From Actinoallomurus sp040655075 (GTDB lineage: Bacteria > Actinomycetota > Actinomycetes > Streptosporangiales > Streptosporangiaceae): 64,000 bases of DNA. The position numbers were made by a program, and so were the translations under genes. This document shows, one piece after another, positions 31,064 through 39,483 of this stretch. The notes under the pieces were generated by a model that saw only the letters and a program-made list of their open reading frames with translations, did no database searches and had not been told where the DNA came from. Positions within the stretch are counted from its first letter, which is position 1, and every line of letters begins with the position of its first letter. The DNA lies in the NCBI RefSeq assembly GCF_040655075.1, contig NZ_JBFAJC010000006.1, forward strand, positions 256,990 through 320,989. The letters run 5' to 3'.

Positions 31064-31765
31064 GTGCGGACACTGGTCCTCTGGGACATCGACCACACGC
31101 TGGTCAGCATCGCCGGACTCAGCGCGGAGATCTACGCGGCGGTGTTCCAGGAGATCACCGGCCGCCCTCTCGAACGCCTCGCGCACATGGCCGGGCGGAC
31201 CGACCGCGCGATCATCTCTGAAACGCTGGGGTTGCATTCCCTCACGCCCACCGAGGACGTGATGACCGCCTTCGGCGACGCGCTGGCGGCATCTTTCGCG
31301 AACCGCGCCGATGACCTCCGGAGGCGCGGCCGGATCCTTCCGGGCGTCGAAGAGGCGTTGTCGGCGCTGGCGGCCCGGCCCGAGGTCGTGCAGTCCGTCC
31401 TCACCGGCAACATGGATTCGATCGCGTCCGCCAAACTGACCGCCTTCGGCCTGCACCGCTTCGTCGACCTGGACATCGGCGCCTTCGGGTTCGACGGCGT
31501 GGAACGCCCGCCGCTCGTCGGGCTGGCCCGCGCACGCGCGGCCGAGAAGTACGGCGGCTCGTTCGATCCCGCGCACACCGTTCTGATCGGTGACACGCCG
31601 CACGACGTCCTGGCCGGTCACCGGGGCGGTGCCCGGGTCGTCGCCGTGGCGACCGGCGCGAGCGATGAGGCGGCGCTCAGGGCGGCCGGCGCGGAACTCG
31701 TCCTAGCCGACCTCTCCGACACCGACGACGTCGTACGGTCGGTCCTCGGCATCAGCGCCCCCTGA
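31064..31765 (+). CDS. HAD-superfamily phosphatase
   Basis: The 233-residue hydrolase has motif I LWDIDHTLVS, a helical cap, Thr/Ser motif II LTGN, and motif III-IV IGDTPHDVLAGHRGGARVVA. This is a phosphoglycolate-phosphatase-like type. GTG at 31064 lies 9 nt after the XRE/MmyB stop, so the two may be co-transcribed. The substrate is unknown. Confidence 0.88.
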   Translation: MRTLVLWDIDHTLVSIAGLSAEIYAAVFQEITGRPLERLAHMAGRTDRAIISETLGLHSLTPTEDVMTAFGDALAASFANRADDLRRRGRILPGVEEALSALAARPEVVQSVLTGNMDSIASAKLTAFGLHRFVDLDIGAFGFDGVERPPLVGLARARAAEKYGGSFDPAHTVLIGDTPHDVLAGHRGGARVVAVATGASDEAALRAAGAELVLADLSDTDDVVRSVLGISAP

Positions 31766-31910
31766 TCTGGTGCACGAGGGCTCAATCGCCCGTCACAGGC
31801 CCTCGGAACCTCCGCTCAACGCGGCACGAGCCGGAGGGTCGTCGCGCGTGCGTCGGGGGCGACCATCGGGTCGACGTAGGTCGCGCTGTAGCGGCCGCCA
31901 CCTCAGCTCC

Positions 31911-32925
31911 CTAGGGGCGCAGGAGTGCCTTGATGGCGCGGCGTTCGTCCATGGCGCGGTACGCCTCGGCGACCTCCTCGAGCGGCAGGGTCAGGTCGAA
32001 GACCTTGCCGGGGTCGATCCGGCCGTCCCAGACCCGGTCGATGAGATCGGGGAGGTAGCCGCGCACGGGCGCGGGCCCGCCGCGCAGCCCGACGTGGGAG
32101 AAGAACAGCTCCTCGCCGTCGACGGCCACGCCGTGCGGAACGCCGACGAAGCCGACGTTCCCGCCGGGTCGGGTCGAGCGCAGGGCCTGCCGCATCGCCT
32201 CGCTGGTGCCGACGCATTCGAGCACCGAGTCGGCGCCGACACCGTCGGTCAGGTCCTTGATGCGGGCCACGCCCTCGTCGCCGCGCTCGGTGACGATGTC
32301 GGTCGCGCCGAACTCGCGGGCGAGCTTCTGACGGGACTCGTGGCGGCTCATCGCGATGATGCGCTCGGCGCCGAGCTCCTTGGCCGCGATCACCCCGCAC
32401 AGGCCGACGGCGCCGTCACCGACGACGGCGACGGTGGAGCCCGGCTTGACCTCGGCCGCCACGGCGGCGTACCAGCCGGTGCCCATGACGTCCGAGAGCG
32501 TGAGCAGGCTGGGCACGAGCTCGTCGGCGGGCCGGTCGGGGGTGGCCACCAGGGTGCCCTGAGCCTGCGGGATGCGGACGTACTCGGCCTGGCAGGTGCT
32601 CATGAACTCACGGTTCACGCAGGAGGACTGGTAGCCGTTGCGGCAGTTGGGACAGGTGTTGTCCGAGGTGGAACGAGCCGATGACGAACTGGCCCGGCTT
32701 GACCGAGGTCACCTCGCCGCCGACCTCCTCGACCACGCCGACGTACTCGTGGCCCATCGGCTGTGGCTCGGTGACCGGATCGATGCCCCGGTACGCCCAC
32801 AGGTCCGACCCGCATACGCAGGTCGCCACGGTACGGATGATCGCGTCGGTGGGATTGATGATCTTCGGGTCGTCGCGCTGCTCGAAGCGCACGTCCCCGG
32901 GAGCGTGAATGACGGCTCCGCGCAT
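31911..32925 (-). pseudogene. Zinc-dependent alcohol dehydrogenase with a frameshift
   Basis: The N-terminal part (ATG at 32923-32925) has CVCGSDLWAYRG and PMGHEYVGVVEEVG. The frame fails near 32664-32668, just before the structural-zinc region. The other frame continues SDNTCPNCRNGYQSSC, NREFMSTCQAEYVR, the NAD fold AVVGDGAVGLCGVIAAKELG and ends KALLRP. Loss of one CT from a CTCTC tract would explain it. Two separate pieces of 105 and 235 residues would result. It may be real decay or a sequencing error. It lies 58 nt downstream of a cupin gene. Confidence 0.82.
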
Positions 32926-32982
32926 GATGGTGTCCTTGCTCTTGGGGCGGGCCGTGCCCGCCCGGTCGGTGCGATCGGTGGG

Positions 32983-33384
32983 TCAGCGGCGTGTGCTGAC
33001 GCGGGGGCCCTCGTACTCGGCGTCGGTGACGTGCTCGAGCCAGGAGACGTCGTCGCCTTCCCACAGCGCGAGGTGGCTCATGAACCGGTCCGGGGCGGCC
33101 CCGTGCCAGTGCTCTTCACCCGCCGGGGTGTGGACGACGTCGCCCGGGTGGGCCTCGATGAGCTCCCCGCCACGGGACTGGATCAGCGCGACGCCCTCGA
33201 CGATGAAGAGCGTCTGGCCCAGGCCGTGCGAGTGCCAGGCGGTACGGGCCCCGGGCGTGAACCTGACCAGGTTCGCCCGAGCCCGAGAGGGCTCGTCGCC
33301 CCGGTAGATCGCGTTGAACCAGACGTCACCGGTGAACCACTCGGCCGGCCCCTTGGCGGTCGGCGGCTGCTTAAGCAGTTCCAT
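32983..33384 (-). CDS. Cupin-domain protein
   Basis: The 133-residue single-domain cupin has the metal motif AWHSHGLGQTLFIVEG (HxH...) and the second motif HPGDVVHTPAGEEHWHGA. Such proteins can be small dioxygenases, decarboxylases or quercetinase-like enzymes. AAGGAG precedes the ATG at 33382-33384. It leads a two-gene unit with the frameshifted alcohol dehydrogenase. TTACATG sites upstream (33545-33594) may control it. Confidence 0.85.
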   Translation of the reverse strand: MELLKQPPTAKGPAEWFTGDVWFNAIYRGDEPSRARANLVRFTPGARTAWHSHGLGQTLFIVEGVALIQSRGGELIEAHPGDVVHTPAGEEHWHGAAPDRFMSHLALWEGDDVSWLEHVTDAEYEGPRVSTRR

Positions 33385-33544
33385 CGTGTTCTCCTTGATT
33401 TCGCGCTGAGGTGAGGTGTTGCCGCTTCGGCGCTCACGGCGGAAGCGGATATGTGAGGTGCGGCTCAGGCGTCCCGCCGGCCGCGGCGGCCGGGTCGCTC
33501 CTGGTCGGCGACCGGCGGCAAGGCGTGGCTTCGCTCGCACTACC

Positions 33545-33594
33545 CATGTAACAGCCGGTGTTCAGGGCAAAGAAGGCTCTGCCGTTACATGTAA
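33545..33594. promoter_or_regulatory. TTACATG operator-like motifs in a 371-nt gap
   Basis: A perfect palindrome TTACATGTAA sits at 33585-33594 and a matching CATGTAAC at 33545-33552. They look like TetR/MarR-type sites for the cupin-ADH unit, yet no regulator is adjacent. I see no gene in 33385-33755. Confidence 0.45.
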
Positions 33595-33755
33595 TGACAG
33601 GGCACCCCAAAGCTCCCGGGGCGTACGTAGCCTGGGGCGCTGAACCGAAGGAACGACGTTCGGGAGCTCCTGGCCTCCCGGCGCGCAGTGACCCGCTGCG
33701 GCCGGATCGCCCGATCTGTTACCAGGGGACTTTGCCAATCGTTTACTCTTGTGCT

Positions 33756-34112
33756 GTGACCTGCCCCAAGTGCCACAGCCCGATGCAGACGTTCAACCGA
33801 CAAGGGATCCACATCGAGCAGTGCGCCGGCTGCGGCGGCATCTTCCTCGATCGTGGCGAGCTCGAGCAGATCGTGATGGCAGAGCAACGGCACTATGCCG
33901 CGCCGCCGCCGCCCTACCCCGGCGGTTACTCCGACTCTCCGCCTCCGTACCAGGGGCATCGCGACTCTCCGCCCCCGTACCAGAGGCACCGTGATTCGCC
34001 GCCCCCGTATCACCCGGGCCAGGCCCCCCACCACGGGCACTACAAGGACTCACCCCCGCCGTACGGCCGCAAAGGTCGCAGACGGGGCTTCCTCGAGGAT
34101 CTCTTCGACTGA
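33756..34112 (+). CDS. TFIIB-type zinc-ribbon protein with SPPPY repeats
   Basis: The 118-residue protein begins with a zf-TFIIB ribbon (TCPKCHSPMQTFNRQGIHIE, QCAGCGGIFLDRGELEQI), two CxxC pairs. Residues ~50-105 are low-complexity with repeated DSPPPYQ.HR units, ending in a basic-acidic tail GRKGRRRGFLEDLFD. GTG at 33756 follows TACTCT (33744-33749) by 6 nt, fitting leaderless translation. Function unknown; a zinc-dependent adaptor is a guess. Confidence 0.8.
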   Translation: MTCPKCHSPMQTFNRQGIHIEQCAGCGGIFLDRGELEQIVMAEQRHYAAPPPPYPGGYSDSPPPYQGHRDSPPPYQRHRDSPPPYHPGQAPHHGHYKDSPPPYGRKGRRRGFLEDLFD

Positions 34113-34119
34113 CCGCCCG

Positions 34120-34752
34120 GTGAATCCGCTCATCTGCGCACGCTGCGAGGCCCGCGCGGACTCACCTCAGGTCATCGCCGAGCCGCCGGCCGTCGTCTGC
34201 GCCGCGTGCGGCCACCGGCAGCCGTTCGTCCGGCTCCCCCTGTGGTCCCTCACCGGCCCCAGCGGCTGCGGCAAGTCGACGGTGGCCCGGCTTCTCGTCG
34301 AGCGGTTGGGCGGGCGGTTCGTCGTTCTGGAGCAGGACGTGCTCTGGCAGGCGGGCCTCCGCGACCCCGTACGCTTCCGCTCGGCGTGGCTGGCGATGGC
34401 CGCGATGATTCAGCAGAACGGCCGGCCGGTGCTGCTGTGCGGCACCGTCGTGCCGCCCGAGTTCGAGCCGCTGCCCGAGCGGGCGCTGTTCACGGAGATC
34501 AGATACCTCGCGCTGACCTGCGACCCGGACGTCCTCGCCGCCCGGCTCCGGACGCGTCCGGCGTGGCGGGAATGGTCTGAGCCGCGGATCGCCGAGATGC
34601 TGGAGTACAACGACTGGGTCCGTGCCGAGGCCGCCTCGATGGCACCGCCGGTGCGGCTCCTGGACACGACGAGCGCCACCGCCCCGGCCACGGCCGATCA
34701 GGTCTGCGCCTGGGTGCTCGAGGACGAGAAGTACGCTGCCGCACATGCCTGA
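34120..34752 (+). CDS. Zinc-ribbon/P-loop kinase-like ATPase
   Basis: The 210-residue protein has an N-terminal zinc ribbon (CARCEARAD and CAACGHRQ), then a P-loop GPSGCGKSTVARLLVERLGG and a nucleotide-kinase-like body (FVVLEQDVLWQAGLRDPVRF, LLCGTVVPPEF). It resembles small-molecule or nucleoside kinases. GTG at 34120 lies 7 nt after the previous stop. The 3' end overlaps the DUF6882 start by 8 nt. Confidence 0.75.
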   Translation: MNPLICARCEARADSPQVIAEPPAVVCAACGHRQPFVRLPLWSLTGPSGCGKSTVARLLVERLGGRFVVLEQDVLWQAGLRDPVRFRSAWLAMAAMIQQNGRPVLLCGTVVPPEFEPLPERALFTEIRYLALTCDPDVLAARLRTRPAWREWSEPRIAEMLEYNDWVRAEAASMAPPVRLLDTTSATAPATADQVCAWVLEDEKYAAAHA

Positions 34753-35467
34753 AGCCCTCTCTCTGGCCAATGTCCTCGACGACGCGGCGATTTTCTCCCT
34801 CGAACACCAACTGCACCTGGGGGAGGTCATCGGCGAGAGCAGCTGGCACGCCGACCTACAGGCTCCGCTGTTCGAATTCACCGGGAGCCGGCCCCTCACC
34901 TGCACCGGCCTCCACCTGCTCGGCAGCGCCGCGCCCGGCCCACAGTCGTGGATGTGGGCCTGGGCGAACCCGTCCGGATTCCCGGAGCCGGTGACGGCGC
35001 TGTCCGCGACGCTGCGCGATTTCGGGCAACAGCACGGCATCGCGGAGCTCTCGTCCCCCGAGGTCCCCTTCGACGCGCTGCCCGGCTCACCCACCGAACC
35101 GGCCGTGGTCGTCGGCCTCCTCACCGACGCCGCCAAGGCCGTGAGCGCCAACTGGACCTCCTACAACGGCCCCGTCGGCGGCGGTACGCGCGCCGCGTTC
35201 CTCATCGAGCACCCGGACTTCCAACTGCCACCGCCCGAGCCCGCCCGCGTCATGCGCCTCATCCAGCAGGCGCTCTCCGGCCTCTGGATCACCGACCACC
35301 GGCGCGCGCTGCACGCCTACGCGGTACGGCGGCAGCTCGGCGCGGCCTTCAGCCCGGACTACGCCAAGCTCACCCTCACCGGGCCCGGCCTCGAAGCGGC
35401 CATCGACTTCGACCAGTACGGCCGCGTCGCGAACATCAACGCCTCACTGTCGGCCCCCGGCGCGTAG
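34745..35467 (+). CDS. DUF6882-family protein
   Basis: The 240-residue soluble protein has SWHADLQAPLFEFTGSRPL, a WMWAWANPSGFPE motif and paired downstream regions, as in the uncharacterised DUF6882 family. No catalytic motif is evident. It overlaps the kinase-like gene by 8 nt and is the last gene of this three-gene run. Confidence 0.72.
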   Translation: MPEALSLANVLDDAAIFSLEHQLHLGEVIGESSWHADLQAPLFEFTGSRPLTCTGLHLLGSAAPGPQSWMWAWANPSGFPEPVTALSATLRDFGQQHGIAELSSPEVPFDALPGSPTEPAVVVGLLTDAAKAVSANWTSYNGPVGGGTRAAFLIEHPDFQLPPPEPARVMRLIQQALSGLWITDHRRALHAYAVRRQLGAAFSPDYAKLTLTGPGLEAAIDFDQYGRVANINASLSAPGA

Positions 35468-35633
35468 CGGCACCGGACGTGCTCGTGTAGGGCGATCCGA
35501 CATTCTTCATAGGTCCTGAGCTTCAACTCGCAGCCCGGATAGATGGGCCTCCGGACTCTGTCTCGGACCGCCGCGGGTCGGGCAAGATCAACTTCTTGTA
35601 CGCAGCTTCCCCCCCGCCAAGGAGGAGTGACCT

Positions 35634-36065
35634 ATGAAACGAGCCAAGCTGGTGCCTGTGGCCGTCGCCGCGGGTTTCGCGGCGATGACACTGGCCGCTC
35701 CGGCCGCCGACGCCGCCACCGAGGCAAAGGGCTCCGTCAGCGTGCAGTCGGTGAAGCTTACGGCGCAGAGGCCGTCTCGCCTCGTCAAGAAGAAGGTCGT
35801 ATGGCTGCACGCCAGCGCCTACTACGAGCTCAGTAAGGGCAAGACCTCGATCACCAGGGTCTGCGTGCAGGTGAGCAGTTACAAGTCCACCAGGAACTGC
35901 GGTTCGGTCCCCCACCCTGTCTCGGGCGGCATCGGGTCGAAGGACATCAAGTGTGGCAAGAAGGGCATCTGGCACGGGGTGAAGTCGGTGGCGTGGTTCG
36001 AGAACAAGAACCACGAGCAGATCGGCGACAAGCGTCAGTCCGGGCTGTACATGATCAAGTGCTGA
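35634..36065 (+). CDS. Small secreted protein, function unknown
   Basis: The 143-residue precursor has a signal peptide (MKRAKLVPVAVAAGFAAMTL, cut near ADA-AT) and a basic mature part of about 115 residues with four Cys (CVQVSS, NCGSV, IKCGKKG and the terminal KC), probably two disulfides. AAGGAGGAG lies before the ATG. It is followed by a strong terminator and is monocistronic. No family recognised. Confidence 0.72.
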   Translation: MKRAKLVPVAVAAGFAAMTLAAPAADAATEAKGSVSVQSVKLTAQRPSRLVKKKVVWLHASAYYELSKGKTSITRVCVQVSSYKSTRNCGSVPHPVSGGIGSKDIKCGKKGIWHGVKSVAWFENKNHEQIGDKRQSGLYMIKC

Positions 36066-36125
36066 CGACTCGGATCTGACATCGGCGATCGGGACGCGCG
36101 CAGAGGCGCCCTGGTCGAGATCGAC

Positions 36126-36153
36126 AAGCCCGGCATCGGGAGATGCCGGGCTT
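36126..36153. terminator. Hairpin terminator
   Basis: AAGCCCGGCATC (36126-36137) pairs perfectly with GATGCCGGGCTT (36142-36153), loop GGGA. It lies between the convergent secreted-protein and VOC genes. Confidence 0.8.
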
Positions 36154-36179
36154 GCGTGTCTCCAGCCTCGCCGGGAGGC

Positions 36180-36590
36180 TCAGCGGACTTCGTTGATGCG
36201 GATCATGTTGCCCGCGGGATCGCGGAAGGCGCAGTCGCGAGTCCCGTACGGCTGCTCGGTCGGCTCCTGGGCGACCTCGGCGCCGCCGGCCCGTACCTTC
36301 TCGAAGGTGCCGTCGAGGTCGGCGGTGGCCAGTACGAGGCGGGCGTAGGTGCCCTTGGCCATCATCTCGGCGATGGTGCGGCGCTCGTCCTCGGTGATGC
36401 CGGGGTCGGCGGCCGGCGGGTGCAGGACGATCGACGTTCCGGGCTGGCCGGCAGGGCCGACCGTGATCCAGCGCATCTTGCCGCTCCCGACGTCCTGGCG
36501 GACCTCGAAGCCAAGGGTGTCGCGGTAGAAGGCCAGGGAGGCGTCCGGGTCGTCGTGCGGGAGGAAGGTCCAGTGAATGGTGATGTCCAT
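36180..36590 (-). CDS. VOC (glyoxalase/bleomycin-resistance) family protein
   Basis: The 136-residue protein has two beta-alpha-beta-beta-beta units: IHWTFLPHDDPDASLAFYRD, TLGFEVRQDV and later DLDGTFEKVRAGGAEV, GTRDCAFRDPAGNMIRI. VOC proteins are metal enzymes or drug-binding proteins. ATG at 36588-36590 follows TAGCGT (36598-36603, minus strand) by 7 nt, indicating a leaderless mRNA. Confidence 0.87.
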   Translation of the reverse strand: MDITIHWTFLPHDDPDASLAFYRDTLGFEVRQDVGSGKMRWITVGPAGQPGTSIVLHPPAADPGITEDERRTIAEMMAKGTYARLVLATADLDGTFEKVRAGGAEVAQEPTEQPYGTRDCAFRDPAGNMIRINEVR

Positions 36591-36817
36591 GGCCGCAACG
36601 CTAGGCGTGGCCCGCTGACCGGCGCTTCTCGATTCCTGACCGGTCTGTCGACCTGTTTCAGCGACCCCTGACGGGATCCCTTTGTCCCCCGTGCGAGCTA
36701 CCCGCGAGTGTCCACCGCGCGGTGACGATTCCAAGCCGTCGAATCCATAGCGTTCTCGACGTCGCCGCGGCGCTCCGGCCGCGAAATCGCGTAACGGAAT
36801 CGTGCAAGGGAGTCGTC

Positions 36818-37651
36818 ATGCGCTTGTTGAAGCAGCTCGTGCCCGTCATGGTGGTCGCTTTCGTCGGCGGCCAGGGCGTGGCGGCGGTGCAGGGGAATGC
36901 GCTGTTGAGCCTGGTCCTCGGTGTCGCGACGGCCGTGCTCGCGGTGTTCGTGTACGCCTGGATGGTGCGGTGGTCCGAGCGCCGCGCGCCGGTGGAGGTG
37001 GCGGCCAAGGGTGCCACCGCCCGCATCGGCCTGGGGGTGCTGATCGGCGTCGGGTGGTTCGCGGCCGTCATCGTGAACATCGCCTTCCTGCGCGGCTACC
37101 GGGTCGACGGCTTCGGGTCGGTGGCGGGCGCGGCAGGGCTGTTCGGCTTCATGGCCGCCGCCGCCGTGACCGAAGAGCTGATGTTCCGCGGCGTCCTGTT
37201 CCGGATCGTCGAGGAACGCGGCGGCACGTGGATGGCGCTGGCGCTGACCAGCGTGCTCTTCGGGGGGTGGCACCTGCTCAACCCGGACGCCACCGTATGG
37301 GGCGCGATCGCCATCGCGATCGAGGCCGGCGGCACGCTCGCCGCCGCGTACGCCGCCACCCGCACCCTGTGGGTGCCGATCGGCCTGCACTTCGGCTGGA
37401 ACTTCGCCGAGGCCGGGATCTTCGGCACCGAAGTGTCCGGTAATGGCAAGACCGAGGGGCTGCTGCACGGCGTGACCTCGGGCTCGGCCCTGCTCACCGG
37501 CGGCCGGTTCGGACCGGAGGCGAGCCCGTACACGGTCGTGTTCGGTGTGCTGCTGACGATCGTCTTCCTGTGGGTGGCCCACCGGCGCGGCAACCTGGTG
37601 CCCCGTCGGCGCAGCGCCCGGGCCGCCGTGGCCGCTAACCTCGCCCAGTGA
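36818..37651 (+). CDS. CPBP-family intramembrane metalloprotease
   Basis: The 277-residue multi-pass protein has the Abi/CPBP motifs TEELMFRGVLFR, FGGWHLLNP and LHFGWNFAEA, the Glu and His residues of the membrane active site. Family members cleave prenylated proteins or act in bacteriocin immunity and signalling. AAGGGAG supports ATG at 36818. Its stop overlaps the histidine kinase GTG by 4 nt, so it may be part of the sensing system. Confidence 0.88.
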   Translation: MRLLKQLVPVMVVAFVGGQGVAAVQGNALLSLVLGVATAVLAVFVYAWMVRWSERRAPVEVAAKGATARIGLGVLIGVGWFAAVIVNIAFLRGYRVDGFGSVAGAAGLFGFMAAAAVTEELMFRGVLFRIVEERGGTWMALALTSVLFGGWHLLNPDATVWGAIAIAIEAGGTLAAAYAATRTLWVPIGLHFGWNFAEAGIFGTEVSGNGKTEGLLHGVTSGSALLTGGRFGPEASPYTVVFGVLLTIVFLWVAHRRGNLVPRRRSARAAVAANLAQ

Positions 37652-38802
37652 TCGATCTCCGGCGGGTCCCGGACCTGTGGCGGCGGTGTGACGTCACAGT
37701 CCGAGATCTCCCGCTCGCGCTGGTGCTGACCGTCGGATCGCTCCTGCCGGCTTTCCACGGCTTCGGGACGCAGCTCGGCGACCTGCCGACCCGCCCCTTC
37801 GACGCGCTGGCCGTCGTGGCGGTCGTCCTGGAGTGCCTCCCACTCGCCGTGCGCCGACGGTGGCCGGCCGTTTGCGCCGTCCTGGTGGTGGTCGGCTTCG
37901 CCCTCGATCAGCTCCGCGGTTACCACGAAGTAGCGGGCACCGCTCTGCCCATCGCGCTGCTGAGCACGGCCGCCCATCTGGAACGTCACCGGCGCGTCAC
38001 CGCGGTCCTCTTCTCGGTGGCGTACGTTCCGCTGGCGGTCGCGCTTCACCGGCTCGGCGGGGCCGAGCGGCTGTCCGGATTCGTGGTGTTCTACCTGGCG
38101 CTGGTCCTCGCCTGGGGGACCGGGTGCTGGCTGCGCTCGACCCGGGCCGCCGAGGCCGAACGCCGCCGGCGTATCGCCGAGGCCACCCGCACCGCCGAAC
38201 GCACCCGCATCGCCCGCGAACTCCACGACGTCGTGACCCACCACGTGACGGCCATGGTCGTCCAAGCCGAGGCGGCACGTTACCTGACCGCCGCACCCGA
38301 TCGCCTCGATGAGACCCTGAACGCCGTCACCGACACCGGCCGCAAGGCCATCAGCGACCTGCGGCAGCTGCTCGACCTGCTCAAACCCGATCACGACACC
38401 GACACCAGGACACCGTCCGTCGGTGAAGTCGACACCCTCGTGGCACAGACCCGCCGGGCCGGGCACCCGGTGGAGTTCACTAAGGAGGGCAGGCCGGCGA
38501 ACTCGGTCCGCAGCGCCGAGTTCGTGGCCTACCGGGTCGTGCAGGAAGCCCTGACGAACGCCCTCAAGTACGCCCACGGCAGCCGCACCGTGGTCCGCGT
38601 ACGCTACGACGAAAGAGAGATCACCGTGGAGGTCGGCACCGACGGTTCCGGCTCGCAGACCGGCTCCCTCGGCGGGAGCGGCCGGGGCCTGGCCGGGCTC
38701 CGCGAACGCGTCGCGGCTCTGGGCGGTGAGTTCAGCGCGGACCGGCAGCCGGACGGCGGCTTCCTCGTACGGGCGCGCATCCCCGCGCGGAACCCGTCGT
38801 GA
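37648..38802 (+). CDS. DesK/NarL-type sensor histidine kinase
   Basis: The 384-residue membrane kinase has an N-terminal membrane region (~20-160, several helices), the intact phospho-acceptor motif RIARELHDVVTHHVTAMVVQ, the N-box VVQEALTNALKYAHGSRTVV and a C-terminal HATPase with GRGLAGLRERVAALGG. GTG at 37648 overlaps the CPBP stop and its own stop overlaps the regulator start, so the three form one operon. The signal is unknown. Confidence 0.92.
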   Translation: MIDLRRVPDLWRRCDVTVRDLPLALVLTVGSLLPAFHGFGTQLGDLPTRPFDALAVVAVVLECLPLAVRRRWPAVCAVLVVVGFALDQLRGYHEVAGTALPIALLSTAAHLERHRRVTAVLFSVAYVPLAVALHRLGGAERLSGFVVFYLALVLAWGTGCWLRSTRAAEAERRRRIAEATRTAERTRIARELHDVVTHHVTAMVVQAEAARYLTAAPDRLDETLNAVTDTGRKAISDLRQLLDLLKPDHDTDTRTPSVGEVDTLVAQTRRAGHPVEFTKEGRPANSVRSAEFVAYRVVQEALTNALKYAHGSRTVVRVRYDEREITVEVGTDGSGSQTGSLGGSGRGLAGLRERVAALGGEFSADRQPDGGFLVRARIPARNPS

Positions 38803-39458
38803 GCGCGCCGATCCGGGTCCTGATCTGCGACGACCAGGCGCTGATCCGCACCGGGTTCACCACGATCATCGACGCGCAACCCGATCTCGAGGTGGTGGGC
38901 GAGTGCGGAGACGGCCGCGCCGCGGTCGACCTCGCCGGCCGGCTGAACCCGGACCTGGTCGTGATGGACGTACGGATGCCGGTCCTCGACGGCATCGAGG
39001 CGACCCGCCTGCTCGCCGGCGCCGGGGTGGAACATCCCACCAAAGTGCTCGTGGTGACGACGTTCAACCTGGACGAGTACGTCTACGAGGCGCTCCGCGC
39101 GGGAGCGAGCGGATTCCTGCTCAAAGACGCCCCACCCGCGCAACGGCTGCACGGCATCCGCACCATCGCGAGCGGCGCCGCGCTACTGGCACCCGAGGTG
39201 ACGCGGCAGCTCGTCGGCAGGTACGCGGCGCGGATCCGCCCCGCCGAGAGCACGCCGGACGACGATGCGCTGACCCCGCGCGAACTGGAGGTCCTGCGCC
39301 TCATCGCCGATGGCCTGTCCAACCGCGAGATCGCCGCGACGTTGGTGATCAGCCAGGAGACCGTCAAGACGTACGTGTCCCGCATCCTCACCAAGCTCGA
39401 CCTGCGCGACCGCGTGCAGGCGGTGGTCTACGCCTACCGCAACGGCCTGGTGATCTGA
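38799..39458 (+). CDS. NarL/LuxR-type response regulator
   Basis: The 219-residue regulator has a receiver domain (ICDDQALIRTGFTTII acidic pocket, phospho-Asp in LVVMDVRMPVLDG, Lys in LLKDAPP) and a LuxR HTH (LTPRELEVLRLIADGLSNRE, ETVKTYVSRILTKL). It is the cognate partner of the kinase at 37648 and starts with a GTGA overlap. Confidence 0.95.
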   Translation: MSAPIRVLICDDQALIRTGFTTIIDAQPDLEVVGECGDGRAAVDLAGRLNPDLVVMDVRMPVLDGIEATRLLAGAGVEHPTKVLVVTTFNLDEYVYEALRAGASGFLLKDAPPAQRLHGIRTIASGAALLAPEVTRQLVGRYAARIRPAESTPDDDALTPRELEVLRLIADGLSNREIAATLVISQETVKTYVSRILTKLDLRDRVQAVVYAYRNGLVI

Positions 39459-39483
39459 GTCCGCCAGGTGCGGCCGACCGAGG

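Noticed and set aside
37648..39458. Assignment of this two-component pair as partner of the His-less kinase at 2957
   Set aside because: The loci are 33 kb apart and the local kinase has an intact His; no sequence evidence links them.
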